Shown in pieces: positions 9,918 through 20,794 of a DNA stretch of 64,000 nt. The notes below the pieces were generated by a model, which saw only the letters and a program-made list of their open reading frames with translations, had not been told where the DNA came from and did not search any database. The stretch's first letter is position 1. The number at the start of each line of letters is the position of its first letter. The DNA lies in NCBI GenBank assembly GCA_026027325.1, contig JAMSLZ010000001.1:2604001-2668000 (forward strand), written 5' to 3'. Both the position numbers and the translations under genes were made by a program. Origin of the DNA: Actinomucor elegans. Its lineage: Eukaryota > Mucoromycota > Mucoromycetes > Mucorales > Mucoraceae.

Positions 9918-10125
9918 GCAAAACTGTTACAATGTTGTTCTCTCATTTCTCAATCTGTTTCTCCGAAAATACTAACGCAGTCACAAATCCGAAACATTCT
10001 TAATAAAGCCGATAACTTGGGCTTCAGAATAAGCTATTTCTCATTTAGTGTGAATGCGATCTTGTGGAGATATAAGCGATTATGTTCAAAAACTGAAAAC
10101 ATTGTAACAGTTTTGCTGGTCACTG
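9918..10125. repeat. Right terminal inverted repeat of mariner element 2
   Basis: This is the complement of the left arm with only scattered mismatches. The 17-mer occurs at 9918-9934 and inverted at 10100-10116. Confidence 0.85.
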
Positions 10126-10352
10126 TATATGGAAATCAATGCTTAGTGCAACTAACCTTCATAAACTATCTATCACCGAATATAAAGTCGTACTAGAATG
10201 GATTACTATAAATCCTTGTTAACTCCATGAGCGCAGTCTTTGACTAACTCAATTGTCTATAATATCAAGTTAAATCCGAACTTCAATTTTGTATAAATAG
10301 CTCATCATTTTAATGCTTTAATAAATCAATTCGTTTTATCAGTCTGGTTATT

Positions 10353-11408
10353 TTTACAGTCTTTATTATATTCGATATAACACGTTCTATTACTAAAGAT
10401 AAGCAAGACACTCTCAAGTCACTGTTGTCAACAAACACTCCATACTCAAGAATCCAGAAACAACTACCAAATATTTCTCTAGCCACTATTAGTAGATATA
10501 AAGCAAAGTTTTTTCCTACTACGAAGCCTGCTATCACTGGAAGGCCATGTTCAATAAGCAATACAACAAAGAAATAGATTCGAAATAAGATGAAAGCCGG
10601 TCAATTCAAATCACCACAAGATAAAAAGGCTTATCTTATTTCAGTTGGAATTAATATGACAATCAGGAACATTCAGTTAATGCTTCATTCTATGGGCTTC
10701 AAAGCAAAAAGAAAACAGGAGTCTAATTTCATCTCCGAAAGCAATAGAAAAAAGCGACTTGCGTGGGATAAACAACATAGGGTGTTAGCCAAGGACAACT
10801 GGCGTAAGTGGATATGTTCAGACAAAACAAAGGTTAACATTTGGGCTTCAGACGGTATTAAGTACTATTGGTCTCAGCTAAATGATGTTGTTCGCCCTCA
10901 CTATTTAGATCTCCAAATTCAGTAGGAAGGGGGTAGTGTCATGTTTTGGACTTGTATAACAGCGAAAGGCCCTGGTTATGGTACTACAATCATTGAAGAC
11001 TCGATAAATTCATCTTTGTACGTTGAAATACTTCAGTCATCACTTAAAGATACCTTAGACTATTATGAGTTGGATTCAAAACATGTTCGTTTTCAACGAG
11101 ACAAGGCCACTCCTCATAGATCAACTATTGCTAAAAAGTTGTTTCCCAAAAACAAGTTCAATGTGGACCAAATTTATAACTGGCCATCACAAAGCCCGGA
11201 TTTGAACCCAATTGAACATATGTGGCACCAATTGAAAAACCGTTTGGGACAGTACCCAAGTAAACCTCATACTGTAGAAGAACTAGAAAAGAGGATCAAT
11301 ATAGAGTGGTATAAATTTACTAAGGAGGACTGCCTGAAATATATTGATAGCATGCCTGGTAGAATTGAAGCTGTTATAAAAAGTAAAGGTCAACAAACAA
11401 ATTATTAA
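10353..11408 (+). pseudogene. Mariner element 1 transposase, interrupted by stop codons
   Basis: One reading frame carries a helix-turn-helix N-terminus (about 10371-10574, similar in pattern to the transposase at 12313). It has an in-frame TAG at 10575, then a block from the ATG at 10590 with CSDKTKVNIWASDG (first catalytic Asp), and another TAG at 10923. The last block (10941-11408) has QRDKATPH (second Asp) and SPDLNPIEHMW (Glu). The spacing between second Asp and Glu is 37 residues by my count. The end KGQQTNY matches the usual C-terminus of this family. Two nonsense codons make it inactive, and the true start is not certain. Confidence 0.8.
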
Positions 11409-11639
11409 TTTTTTTTCCGTAATTTTTAGCAAGCTTAATTTTTTACTTTTTAACTTTATACTTATATAAGTACTAATAAACTTTTGTTTGTTAAGAACAA
11501 AGCATATATCATCTGAAAGCCCTTCATTTCTTCTACAACTTTCTCTAAGTAACATGTTTGTTTTATAGAGTTATAAGCTGCTTATATGATGAAATATTCA
11601 AAATTGGAAAACATTGAAACCCTTTTTTCGCATACAGTA

Positions 11640-11715
11640 TATGTCGAGTAGTTCTTGAGTTTTGGAATGATTTATCCGAAATCATTAAACACGTGAACAG
11701 TTTTTTCACCCACTG
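11640..11715 (-). mobile_element. Solo end of another Tc1/mariner-type element
   Basis: The complement of this stretch begins CAGTGGGTGAAAAAACTGTT next to a TA at 11716-11717. This is the same CAGTG-type terminus as the other mariner ends here, but from a different family. No partner end is visible nearby. It abuts the right end of mariner element 1 without unique DNA between them. Confidence 0.5.
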
Positions 11716-11717
11716 TA

Positions 11718-11850
11718 TATGTCCAATCAAGGTTAAAACCACTGTCCTTGAACCATTGCTTTGTAGCCTTGGCAGTATGCTTTGGGTCCTTGTTTTGTTG
11801 GAAGTAGGCTTCTTTAGGGTCATATCCATACCACTCCATGGTGTCTGTTG
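11718..11850 (-). pseudogene. Mariner transposase fragment, antisense
   Basis: The complement is collinear with about 12988-13115 inside mariner element 3. It encodes the region around the second catalytic position (QQNKDPKHTAK). Its codons are better preserved than in the longer copy: where this copy has TGG for Trp, the other has TAG. The second catalytic position is Asn rather than Asp here. It is a scrap of about 130 bp with no ends of its own. Confidence 0.75.
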
Positions 11851-12102
11851 TAAACGCTCATGATTATATTAATAAGAGAATACTGTACAGATAGAAAATC
11901 GTATAGATATCCTTATACAGTGGATGGAAAAATGGTTCGGGTGTTTTCCAGAATTTTACAAAAAAAGGAATATACAGGGAACTACGAATCCTATCAACGC
12001 CAAACTAGCTTTATTAGAAAGCACAAACTATTATTAATATATTTTCTTAATTTTGTACTGATTGGATAACTGAGTTTGTATATATCAGAGAGTAAAAATA
12101 TA

Positions 12103-13388
12103 AGGTACACCCGAACGAACCATTTTTCAGGGTCAAGCATAGAAATCGAAACTTCTAAAAATCTCAGGATAAAAAGACCCCAATGGATTACAAATTAATA
12201 TTTGTGATTAATAATCACTATGTTGCGTCTCAAATTTAAAAAAAGTATAAAAAGAAGCGTTTTTGCTGAGAGAGAAGCTCACCAATTTTCAATTTTTTCA
12301 CTTTTCAACTCTATGACACGCTGCATTCCCAAAGATACTCAAAACAACATCAAAAACTTGTTGGAATCTAGCTATTCTTACTCCCAAATCATGAAACGTA
12401 TCCCTGGAGTCAAAAAAACTACGATCAATAGTTATAAACGCAAGTGGTTTCCAGAAATGAAGCCATTGCCATCTGGTCGTTATGCCATTGTAAATGCTAC
12501 AAGTCGCAATTACATTCGCAGGAAGCTTATACTTGGAACTTTTAAAACTGCCAAGGATGTAGAAAGGCACCTTGATGATCTGGAAATAAAAATAAGCTAC
12601 TCTGGATGCTTGAAGTTGCTCAGATCGATGCATTTCCAAGCCGAGATTAAAAAAAAACCTTTCCTTGTAGCAAAAAGCACATGGTTCAAAGGTTTTAAAC
12701 TGGGCCAAAGCCCATAGAAGTTGGACTAGCGATGACTGGAGGCGAATGGTTTTCTCCGACGAGACCAAGGTCAATGTTTGGGGCTCCGACAGCTGCAGGT
12801 ATTTCTGGAGAAGACCTGATGATATAAGCTCCAGTTCCATCATTTGGATCTTACTGTTAATCATGATGATGGAAGCTTAATGATGTGGGGATGCATCACT
12901 TACAATGGTACTGGATATGACTGCCAGATATTTGATGGTACTATGAAGAAGGAGGACTACATCCATATCCTAGAGACAGCTTTAAAGGACACCATGGAGT
13001 AGTATGGATATGACCCAAAGTAGTCTACTTCCAACAAAACAAGGAACCAAAGCATACTGCCAAGGCTACAAAGCAATAGTTCAAGGACAGTGGTTTTAAC
13101 CTTGATTGGACATATAGTTGGCCACCCCAAAGCCCTAATTTAAACCCAATCGAGCATATTTTGCATCACCTAAAGCTCAAACTTAGCGCTTGTCCGGATA
13201 GGGCAAAAGGAGTCCATGATTTGTGGGAAAGAGTTGAAAAAGAATGGGATACTTTTACAAAAGAGGATTGCCGAAAGTATATTGATAGTATGCCAAAAAG
13301 AATCGAAGCAGTTATTAAAGCAAAAGGTGGATATACTAAGTACTAGCTATGATTAGCATCGACCCTGAAAAATGGTTCGGGTGCATAC
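12103..13388. mobile_element. Tc1/mariner element 3, degenerate
   Basis: Terminal inverted repeats of about 30 bp contain CACCCGAAC(GAAC)CATTTTTCAGGGTC on the left and the complement GACCCTGAAAAATGGTTCGG on the right. The left arm has an extra GAAC tetramer. TA-type flanks are present at both sides, though the exact end may be off by a base or two. The termini resemble those of the surrounding MITE, so the two may be cross-mobilised relatives. Confidence 0.7.
12313..13346 (+). pseudogene. Mariner element 3 transposase, heavily mutated
   Basis: The first part (12313-12717) encodes a helix-turn-helix N-terminus (IPKDTQNNIKNLLESSYSYS) and the start of the linker, then hits a stop. Downstream, family motifs occur in shifting frames: the SDETKVNVWGSD region (about 12758), GSLMMWGCITYNGTGYD (about 12870), a stop-riddled second catalytic region (about 13000-13110), and a C-terminal block (13161-13346) ending KAKGGYTKY. 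Several stops are TAG where a related fragment has TGG. It cannot encode a working transposase. Confidence 0.8.
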
Positions 13389-13415
13389 TATTTTTTTAAT
13401 CTCAATTTAACTAAA

Positions 13416-13440
13416 CACTATGGCGAAAATATTGTGTGCT
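13416..13440. repeat. CACTA left terminal inverted repeat
   Basis: CACTATGGCGAAAATATTGT pairs with the right terminus with a single mismatch region (TTGTGTG against TTGTCGG). Confidence 0.9.
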
Positions 13441-13650
13441 ACCCATAATATTATGTGGTAAAACGACGATTTTATTATCATTTACCTACTAATACTATAG
13501 ATTTACCTACTAATAATAATCTGCGAACCAATGAAATTAGAGCAATTATTTTCTATGGCTGCGCAATTAACAGTGCTTTGCTCATTTATTAGTGGTTACT
13601 CCTAATATTAGTGGAAAGCAGACAATAATGTTATGGGTTTAGTCAATATT
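13441..13650. repeat. CACTA left subterminal repeat array
   Basis: Degenerate copies of TACCCATAATATTAT and TTACCTACTAATA recur in both orientations within 200 bp of the end (for example at about 13440, 13483, 13500 and 13597). CACTA transposases and their partner proteins are known to bind subterminal motifs. The core TAATATTA is palindromic. Confidence 0.65.
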
Positions 13651-14194
13651 ATAACATAAATTGACAATAAGAAAGAAAAGCCTGAACTCCATTTTATTTG
13701 CAAACAATTTTTATGTATTCTTGTCTTTTGCCGATGAAAGCCAAATCTTGCAAACTTCTTATAAATGAGTACATGAAATTCTGATGCTTGTACGCAACAA
13801 CATAATCCTCGTTTATTTTATTTACTAAAATGAACTCTGCTTTTCGTTTCAACGATCTTTTATGTAAATTCCTAGAAACGTTTAATTTCAACGTTTGTCA
13901 AAAATAATGTTGAACAATTGTCTTTCAAATGCGTTTATTATTCGTTGAAAAGTCTCTTATACAGGTCAGGTTGCAAAAAATTCTCTTGTAAATTACTCTT
14001 TTGGAAACAAGAACGAATCGCTAGTTCCATTTAATAAGCTGAGCACTTTCATTGCCGTGATTTAGCCTTTGGCTAATAGCTGTGTATTTAAAATGCTGAA
14101 TGACATTAAGAATGAGCTGCCATTAAGTGTCTAATTTACTCAATTTTATGTTTAGTAAAATTATAGAATAAAGAAAGAAAGAAAGAAAAAAAGA

Positions 14195-14292
14195 AAATAC
14201 ATTGCGTTAAAAAAAAAAGAAATACATTGCGTAAAAAAAAAGAAATATATTGCGTAAAAAAAGAGATAAATTATTGTGTAAAAAAAAAAATA
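14195..14292. repeat. Minisatellite of about 25-bp units
   Basis: Four imperfect tandem units of the type AATACATTGCGTAAAAAAAA lie in the non-coding left arm of the CACTA element. From 13650 to 15031 nothing else is recognisable; the rest is AT-rich spacer downstream of the transposase gene. Confidence 0.7.
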
Positions 14293-15031
14293 GGTCAAGT
14301 AGCGATTATTAATTGCCAGTAATCTTAGTCATTATTGCTAGGCGGTTATTTAACTAGATGATTTATTGTCAAAATCATATATCCACTTCTCAAACTACAA
14401 AAAAACGCGTTCGTTTTTGGACTTTCGAGTAATTGATGATTATGATAGAATTCTTAATGACGATCGAAAGCTTCAAAAACATGCACGTTTTTTTAGGTGC
14501 TAGAAAACTACAATCGATGAACATTTTTGCTGTCTGTTGGAAAATTAATCCGCATTGCTTGATAATAAACTAATTTTACTATAAAGATAAACAAGAGCAT
14601 TAATCATATTTTACATTTGGTTTTAAAGATTAACTGGAGCAACTAAATAGTCAATTAACATTATTGAATGATGAATATAGAACTGTATAACTTGGGTTAT
14701 CCTGGTTCTATATTTCTGATATTATGAAATAATTTCTTAAACATCAGGGAAATGGGTTAAATTTTTGATTAAGAAATGTTTTTACATTCTGTTGCAAGAT
14801 TGCTAATACCTTTCTCTCGAATTAATAACATGATATATAAAAACGAGTTAAATTATCTATAGTTTATATCTACTACAGAAAGTGTAAATACCTATTTTAC
14901 TTTTGCTATATTATGATGAAGTCCTTTTGGAGGGAAGCTTTATATTATTTTCGGTGGTTTAAATACATAATCAATTCAGAGAACAATTTTATTTCAAAAT
15001 AAAACGCTTTTTGCTCTTGTCTTCATGCTAT

Positions 15032-18003
15032 TTACAAACGACTTAATATGCCAGCATTTTGCTCTAGATCTTGTTTAAATATATGATGAGAGATGATCTT
15101 GAACTCTTTCTCATTAGATTCACTTGAACGCACAAGACCTACACTGGCAACAATATCTTCAAACCGACAGACAGCGTAACTGTGTGCACCGCTACTGTGC
15201 AGCTCAACCAAAGCAATAGTCTTGTCATATTTGGTAGTTGCATTCTTTTTCGCTAAATCAACCAAAGCCAAATACTGTGGTCTACCATTGAATGAATGCT
15301 CGAAAAAGAAAACGATAGAACCAATGAACCAGCTTTCACGAATGGAATTATTTCGACTATTAACAAAGGTTGGTTAATCAAAGAGGTTTTTGTTCTTGAG
15401 CTAATTACTTACTTCAAGTAGCTGGCAGTGATCATCACGTAATTGTTTCCTCGACGATATTCATTTATATGGCTTTTATACATGGTAGACGTATATACAT
15501 TGCCATATGCCCAGGCACGACCAGCGATGGAAATACTATTCAACGAATCAATTTCAGCAATATTTACACCATTTGCTTCAGTACGGCGATAGTAATGCAA
15601 TAGCGCCTTCAAAAAGTTTGAGTGGAGACACCAAAGGGAAGAGTATCCACTGAAATATTACTAAAGGGAGCCCATAATTGTGGATCACTAGCATCACCAG
15701 AAGGGTTATTCCTGAAAGTGGATTCGCTGTATTTTCGAGGAGTGATCAGGTCAAGCTCAGTATGAACATCCCAAGTCTGGCTGTTTATATGATTACGCGT
15801 TATGAGTCTTTCCAAGATATTACCAGCGTTTGCGCCAGCATCAACCTTTGACTTGATGAGCTTTTTGTATTTTCCGATGCTTCTTTCCATTGATCGGGCG
15901 GAATATGCTCTCAACACACCTTGTTGTTTGATCATATAGACTATATGCGAAAGGTAGTGTTGAACAGGCTTGAATACACCGGAATGAATACGCTTTGCCT
16001 TGATTTCTGCCAACAAAAATTCTTGCCATTCTTTGATATATCTTTGGAAAGTATGTAAGTAAACTAGATTTATGAGTACAAAAAAAATATATTTACCTTT
16101 CCATCAGAATAAGGTCTTCAATAGAAAGTTCCCATTTAAGAGCCAATGCGACAGCTTTTGTCAGATGAATCAATGGTTTCTTAGCGGATTCTTGAATCAA
16201 TTCAGGAACGAACAAGGTGGGAATCATATATAAGAAAATATCAATCCAGTCAACAGCACGTTTGCCACCACTCTTGATAATTGGATCTTCCCATTTGGAT
16301 GAAAAGGATGTCGGTACAGTGGCTCTAGAAGCTTCAACAAGTTTACCAATTTTGATGAGCGATAATTTTGGAATATAGAAAGTATACGGCCATTCATCAG
16401 CAGACTTCAATCGGGCATCACTCAATTCATCTTCATTGGGCTTATATCGAGTTTTTCTTGCTGCATTGTACTCTTTACCCATGTCGACTGTCAGCATATT
16501 GAATACGTGTTGAGCGATACCTTGTCCGAGAAGATGCATTTCGTCTAAACCAAAAAAAGTAGCGCCAGTAAAACTGGGAAGTATTGCAAATGGTGTTGCA
16601 GACTTGATACTGTAGCTCTATGAGGTAAAAAGAAAAAGAAATGTTAAAAACTTGTAAAGATTAATGCTGATTATAGTACTTACATTCGCTGCATCTGGGG
16701 AAATGAAATCGTTTCTGCTTCTGATCTCATTGTCGATCGTTAAAAAACAATTATGATAATCATGACGTTCAGCTTGGACACGACAAATACGGCAACCAAA
16801 CGTAGCCATATGACCAATATGATTTGCAAGCTCAGCTGCAGCAGGAAGATCACCAGTAGCCATCACCAAGTTGACTTTAGCTTGACAAACAATTACACCA
16901 TCCTTTTGTACAAGCATGCCTTTGGTAGACAGAGCATGAAACTCATCAATAATAGGCTTTAAAAAGGTATGCATGTACTTTGGGTAGTTTGGACCTGGCA
17001 AGATCGCCAATTGAAGCATGTATTCGTCTTGGTAGCGGTATTCTGGGGGAATGTTCATATTCAAGAGATGGATGATTGTTAACTTGTCCCCTTTATGATT
17101 CTTGCTAGTACAGAAACCATCGACAAAAAGAACCATTGCGACATCATCTTCACCGGAAAACAGAATGCTATTATCCTTAAAGTACTTGTATGCTGCACCA
17201 TCAAAGTAATCTTTATATTCACCGTCAGTTGATTTATAGTTGTAGCGGTATTTCATCAAGTCTCTTGTCTTTGCATTCGCAAGCATTTGAGCGACTTGTT
17301 CACCAATAGGAAGCATCTTCATAGAGCGACGAGGTTTACCATGATCATCAAAGCGATTTTCTTTACAAGCAGGGTTTTTACATTGAATAGTCTCTATATC
17401 TTCCTTTTCAAACAGCATGCAACCATTGACGCAGACATCATGAAAATGACATTGAATATTGGTTTTTGCTTTAAGAGTACGATCCAAGGTATCAGGGAAC
17501 ATGAGAGTGGATGGTAGGTAACCTATATATAATGGGAATAAAAGCTGATAAGTACTTTTTTTTTAACTCTATTTGAATAGATACATACCCAATCCATCGG
17601 TTTTACGGCTCTCTTCATTGTTTTTGATTATGGTACGCATTAGATAGACAAGTTCTCTTTGAGCCTCTCGAGGAATACCATACGTGTCGCAAATATCTCT
17701 CAATTGGATGCTATTTAATTCCGTATTGGTGAAAAGGTTTTGATCCGAGGATTTGACGTTGTAAGCAATTGGAGTAGGCTCTATTTCAAACAAGGTATAT
17801 TGTTAAATTAAAAGCTTTAGTAATATATCTGTTAACTCACCTTGGACAGGAATGCTAGCTTCTTGCGTTTGGACGACCCTTTGTTTTCTATGATCACGAT
17901 TATGGCTATAGTGATTACTCCTAGCTTTAACAGTTTTGAATGGCCTCAAACAAGTAGCGCAAGTATATTTATATGGTGTAGCAGAAGAGGAAACTTTGCC
18001 CAT
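15032..18003 (-). CDS. CACTA transposase (Transposase_21/tnp2-like), multi-exon, with one frameshift
   Basis: Seven coding blocks read from 18003 down to 15032. Block 1 (to about 17840) is a C2H2 zinc finger, CATCLRPFKTVKARSNHYSH. Good GT-AG introns then join IPREAQRELVYLMRTI, YLPSTLMFPDTLDR with the cysteine-rich HDVCVNGCMLF and CKNPACKEN, and VLFVDGFCTSKNHKGD (likely first catalytic Asp). LAILPGPNYPKYMHTFLKP and the CRICR zinc pair follow, then FFGLDEMHLLGQGIAQHVF (DxMHLL signature). The last blocks end with EKEFKIISHHIF and NAGILSRL. These are hallmarks of CMC/CACTA transposases. Near 15615 the frame shifts by one base in a run of five T, so the gene may be freshly broken or the base was lost in assembly. 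The start ATG at 18003 precedes the zinc finger. Confidence 0.85.
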
Positions 18004-18408
18004 TTAAAGATAAGTAAAAACAAGTAAATATATCGAATTAATGAATAGCGGTTTTGTTGTTTAGAAAAAGCAGGTCTTAAATACGTTTGCTTGGTCTACA
18101 ATTGACAGAGTTCTCAATGGTAATTCATTGTTTTAGGCTGTTGAATCCTTTGAACTAATCAGCTTTTCATATTACTCAGCCTTCCAGATTATTCAGATAT
18201 CGAATACATTTTAATGGATCCTTATGATTTCTAATCAAGCTAATTCCTTTCCAAGTCAGTCATACCTGTCAGTAAGCTTACTTTCCAGAAAGCTCTTTGG
18301 ACATTAGTAAGGATTACTAATGGATAAATGGTAAAGTACGCTTATAAAACAGTTAAATAGCTCAAATCATTCAATCACTTTTCTTTATAATATATTTACT
18401 TTATAGCT
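18004..18408. promoter_or_regulatory. Divergent promoter region of the CACTA element
   Basis: These 405 bp separate the start codons of the two divergently transcribed CACTA genes, so both promoters must lie here. It is AT-rich. The stretch TTATAATATATTTACTTTATAG lies directly upstream of the plus-strand ATG. No further element is recognisable. Confidence 0.5.
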
Positions 18409-19491
18409 ATGTCAAACAACAACAACAATAATTGGAGCGTCTACTTTGAGAAGATTGAACAAGAAATCTTAATCAACCGTCGTTTAATTCAAGATTTGAT
18501 CCAAATATTAGCACCTCTATTTCCTCGAGAAGCTTCGAGGGTTTCATCTAACGAAGAAATTGAACAAGCACTTGACGATGGTACAATCATATCTGAAGCA
18601 TGTTACTACATTCAGTTTTATTAACCTCTTAGCTTGTCATATATAGCTGAACGAGAAGCAATTGCAAATGCTTTGAATCCTAATTTACGTAGTAAACGGT
18701 CAATCCCAAAAGTGCTAGAAGAAGCAAAAGTGCGTTATCAACAAAAGGCAACCAAGACAAATGTCACCCCTTCTGCACCATTAAGGTTATATGCCCTCTT
18801 GAAACACCTCAAGTATATAAAAGGCCAACAAAATGAACTGACCGATGATGATGTTCAACCGCAATACAATACGTTGAAATACTTGGCAAGAGATGTCTTG
18901 AAAGACATGGAAAGGGCAAATATAAATATTGTTGGTAAAACTTGGAGTGAAATTGGCGAAGAGGATACCAGCATTCAAGAACGTTATGCTTTGCTTTTAG
19001 AGAAACGTGCTTTAGATGTGGGCTTGCATCTGCATCTCTGTGTAGAGATGTGGGCTGCCAAGTTACTTTTATCTGAAGCACTCAAAAACAAGAAGACTGT
19101 ACGTACCAGAAGTAATTCTGCTGAAGAAGGTGAAAGTCAACAAAATCAAGAATCTGTTGAAGACAATGAGATTGAATCGTTCTTCAGGTTAGATGCTTTT
19201 TTATTTCTGTTTTTATATCTTTATTAATATGCTTGTTATGCAAATAGTGTGGATAATCAGCATATCCTTGTTGATCGTCTAGCTACTTCTGTTGCTCCAG
19301 TTGGTCTTGCATCTCCAATTGCTAGCTTGTTGGATCTACATTCTGCTCGCTCATCAACGAAAAGAAAAGCCATTACGGTTCAACCTGACGTTGGTGAAGA
19401 TGAGGAGGCTGGATCTGACAATCGTTCCAAAGAAGCGGATTCCAATAAGCGTAAACCACGCTCTAAGAAAAATACAAAAAAAACGAAATAA
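18409..19491 (+). CDS. CACTA accessory protein of unknown function (possible TnpA analogue)
   Basis: Three exons give one continuous product. A proposed 45-nt intron at 18602-18646 removes an in-frame TAA and keeps phase. A clear GT-AG intron at 19188-19247 (60 nt) joins IESFF to VDNQHILVDR. The product is about 325 residues. It has an Asn-rich start, helical charged segments (VYFEKIEQEILINRRLIQDL; KVLEEAKVRYQQKA), an acidic middle and a very basic C-terminus ending KRKPRSKKNTKKTK, a likely nuclear localisation or DNA-binding tail. I do not recognise its family. Its position opposite the transposase recalls the two-protein organisation of plant En/Spm elements, which suggests a partner in transposition (inference). 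Confidence 0.65.
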
Positions 19492-20559
19492 ATATAGACG
19501 TTTTTTTATTGGTTTAAGTAGCTGACGTAGCATTTTTCTGCGGCTTTTCAGTATTAAGAAAAACTTTTTTACACCAATCTTGAGTTTCTTTCTTTTTTTT
19601 CGTTTGCTAAATTGGCACATTAAACGTAAGGTTTCTTGACATTTGTCACTCTTATTGCGCACAACACTTTAACTGAAGCTTCTGTATAATAGGAATTAAC
19701 CTCAATGTCAGCTTGTAATTGTGTTTTTTTTTCCAAGCTTTCGAATATTTCCCTCGTTCTTAATGTCGTAATTATCTATAAATACGTCGTCATTCATACT
19801 GCTTATATTCTTATACTGACTTGTATTCTTAAATACTTATACCACTTCAGTAATACTTATAGCCAGTAATGCCATATAGCTTTTGAACCTTTACTATTAG
19901 TTTTAAAGCTAATAACCATTAAGTAAGTGCAATGATTACTAATCCATTAATTTCTTTGTATATTAATCTAATACTGTTATAATAGATTTAGTTGTGTATA
20001 TATACAAGACGAAGACTATTAAAACTGTAGCCCAGTGAATTATAATTGATTGTGTCTGATATAGTGTTGGTAAGTCTGTAGCAATAGCGAGTTTCATTCA
20101 AGAATCTAATCATTACTTACTTTAGGAAAAGATGATTAAAATATGCTATTATACAAGCGTGGGCCATTCTTCTAAAGGTTAGTTCAAATATACTCTTAAA
20201 ATATTGTTTCATCAACGATAACTGACATTATTTATACAGTTATTTGCTTAATTCATTTACCTGTTACTTGCCAGTGGGACATAAATTCTTTTATACTTGT
20301 ATGACAATAAGGTAAGTTAAATACTGTTCGTGTGTGATAGAAAGCTGGTTATTGTATATTCAGCTATTGAAGGCTAGTGTGTATTAGAGTAATATCTGTT
20401 GAAGTTATATATTATATAAATAAAAAAAATAGCAATTAAATTATTATCTGAATAACCAAAATGACTATAATATTATTAGTAGTGTATTGTGAATATATGA
20501 TAGAAAACTAATAATAATATTGATTATAAATCATCAATATGGAGGGATTAATCCATACT
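19492..20559. other. CACTA right arm, non-coding
   Basis: This is AT-rich sequence between the accessory gene and the subterminal repeats. There is no convincing reading frame or RNA gene. The antisense frame at 19354-19662 is Lys/Arg-rich low complexity and overlaps the accessory gene. Confidence 0.6.
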
Positions 20560-20769
20560 ATTATTGACTGGAAACCACTACTATTATACAATTTACCCAT
20601 AATAATATTGAAGGAAAACCCTTAATATTATAGTATTTACCCATAATATTATCGAATAAGAGTCACTAATATTATCAACCGCCGAAAAAACACTGCCTAG
20701 AAATTGACAATAATTATTAGCAGAACTATAGTCGATTTTACCCCTAATATTATCAACTTTTGGGCAAAA
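20560..20769. repeat. CACTA right subterminal repeat array
   Basis: The motif TTACCC(A/C)TAATATTAT recurs at about 20589, 20635 and 20738, with shorter CTAATATTATC copies between. It matches the left array and probably serves as transposase binding sites (inference). Confidence 0.65.
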
Positions 20770-20794
20770 AACCGACAATATTTTCGCCATAGTG
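20770..20794. repeat. CACTA right terminal inverted repeat
   Basis: CGACAATATTTTCGCCATAG followed by TG is the complement of the left terminus and ends next to the AAA target duplication. Confidence 0.9.

Larger units (their letters stand above)
8471..10125. mobile_element. Tc1/mariner element 2 (inner), complete with 208-bp terminal inverted repeats
   Basis: The element starts CAGTGACCAGCAAAACTGTT at 8471 and ends with the complement at 10125, flanked by TA at 8469-8470 and 10126-10127. The inverted repeats extend to about 8678 and 9918 with few differences. Each 208-bp arm begins and ends with the same 17-mer GCAAAACTGTTACAATG in opposite orientation. At 1655 bp it has the usual size of an autonomous Tc1-like element. 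It is inserted in the left arm of mariner element 1. Confidence 0.93.
7953..11637. mobile_element. Tc1/mariner element 1 (outer), split by Tc1/mariner element 2
   Basis: The ends are inverted repeats of about 30 bp. The left end reads CTGTATGCGAAAAAAGGG from 7953 and its complement ends at 11637. TA dinucleotides flank both ends (7951-7952 and 11638-11639), as expected for Tc1/mariner. A complete second element occupies 8471-10125. Without it the element would be about 2.0 kb. The left arm, 7983-8470, holds no coding sequence that I can see. The transposase remnant is in the right arm. Confidence 0.82.
13416..20794. mobile_element. Complete CACTA (CMC superfamily) DNA transposon
   Basis: The left end begins CACTATGGCGAAAATATTGT at 13416 and the right end is its complement, ending CGCCATAGTG at 20794. 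Both sides are flanked by AAA (13413-13415 and 20795-20797), a 3-bp target duplication as expected for CACTA elements. Just inside both ends are many copies of a TACCCATAATATTAT-like motif. The interior carries a minus-strand transposase gene with several introns and a divergently transcribed plus-strand gene. The 7379-bp length and two-gene layout fit an autonomous element, apart from one apparent frameshift in the transposase. Confidence 0.92.

Noticed and set aside
9818..10196. Short frames at the right arm of mariner 2
   Set aside because: They lie in the terminal inverted repeat and mirror a frame in the left arm; no protein features.
13416..20794. KDZ-type or Plavaka element
   Set aside because: CACTA termini and the 3-bp AAA duplication fit CACTA proper; KDZ elements make 8-bp duplications. 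Plavaka is close in protein sequence, so the subfamily remains open.
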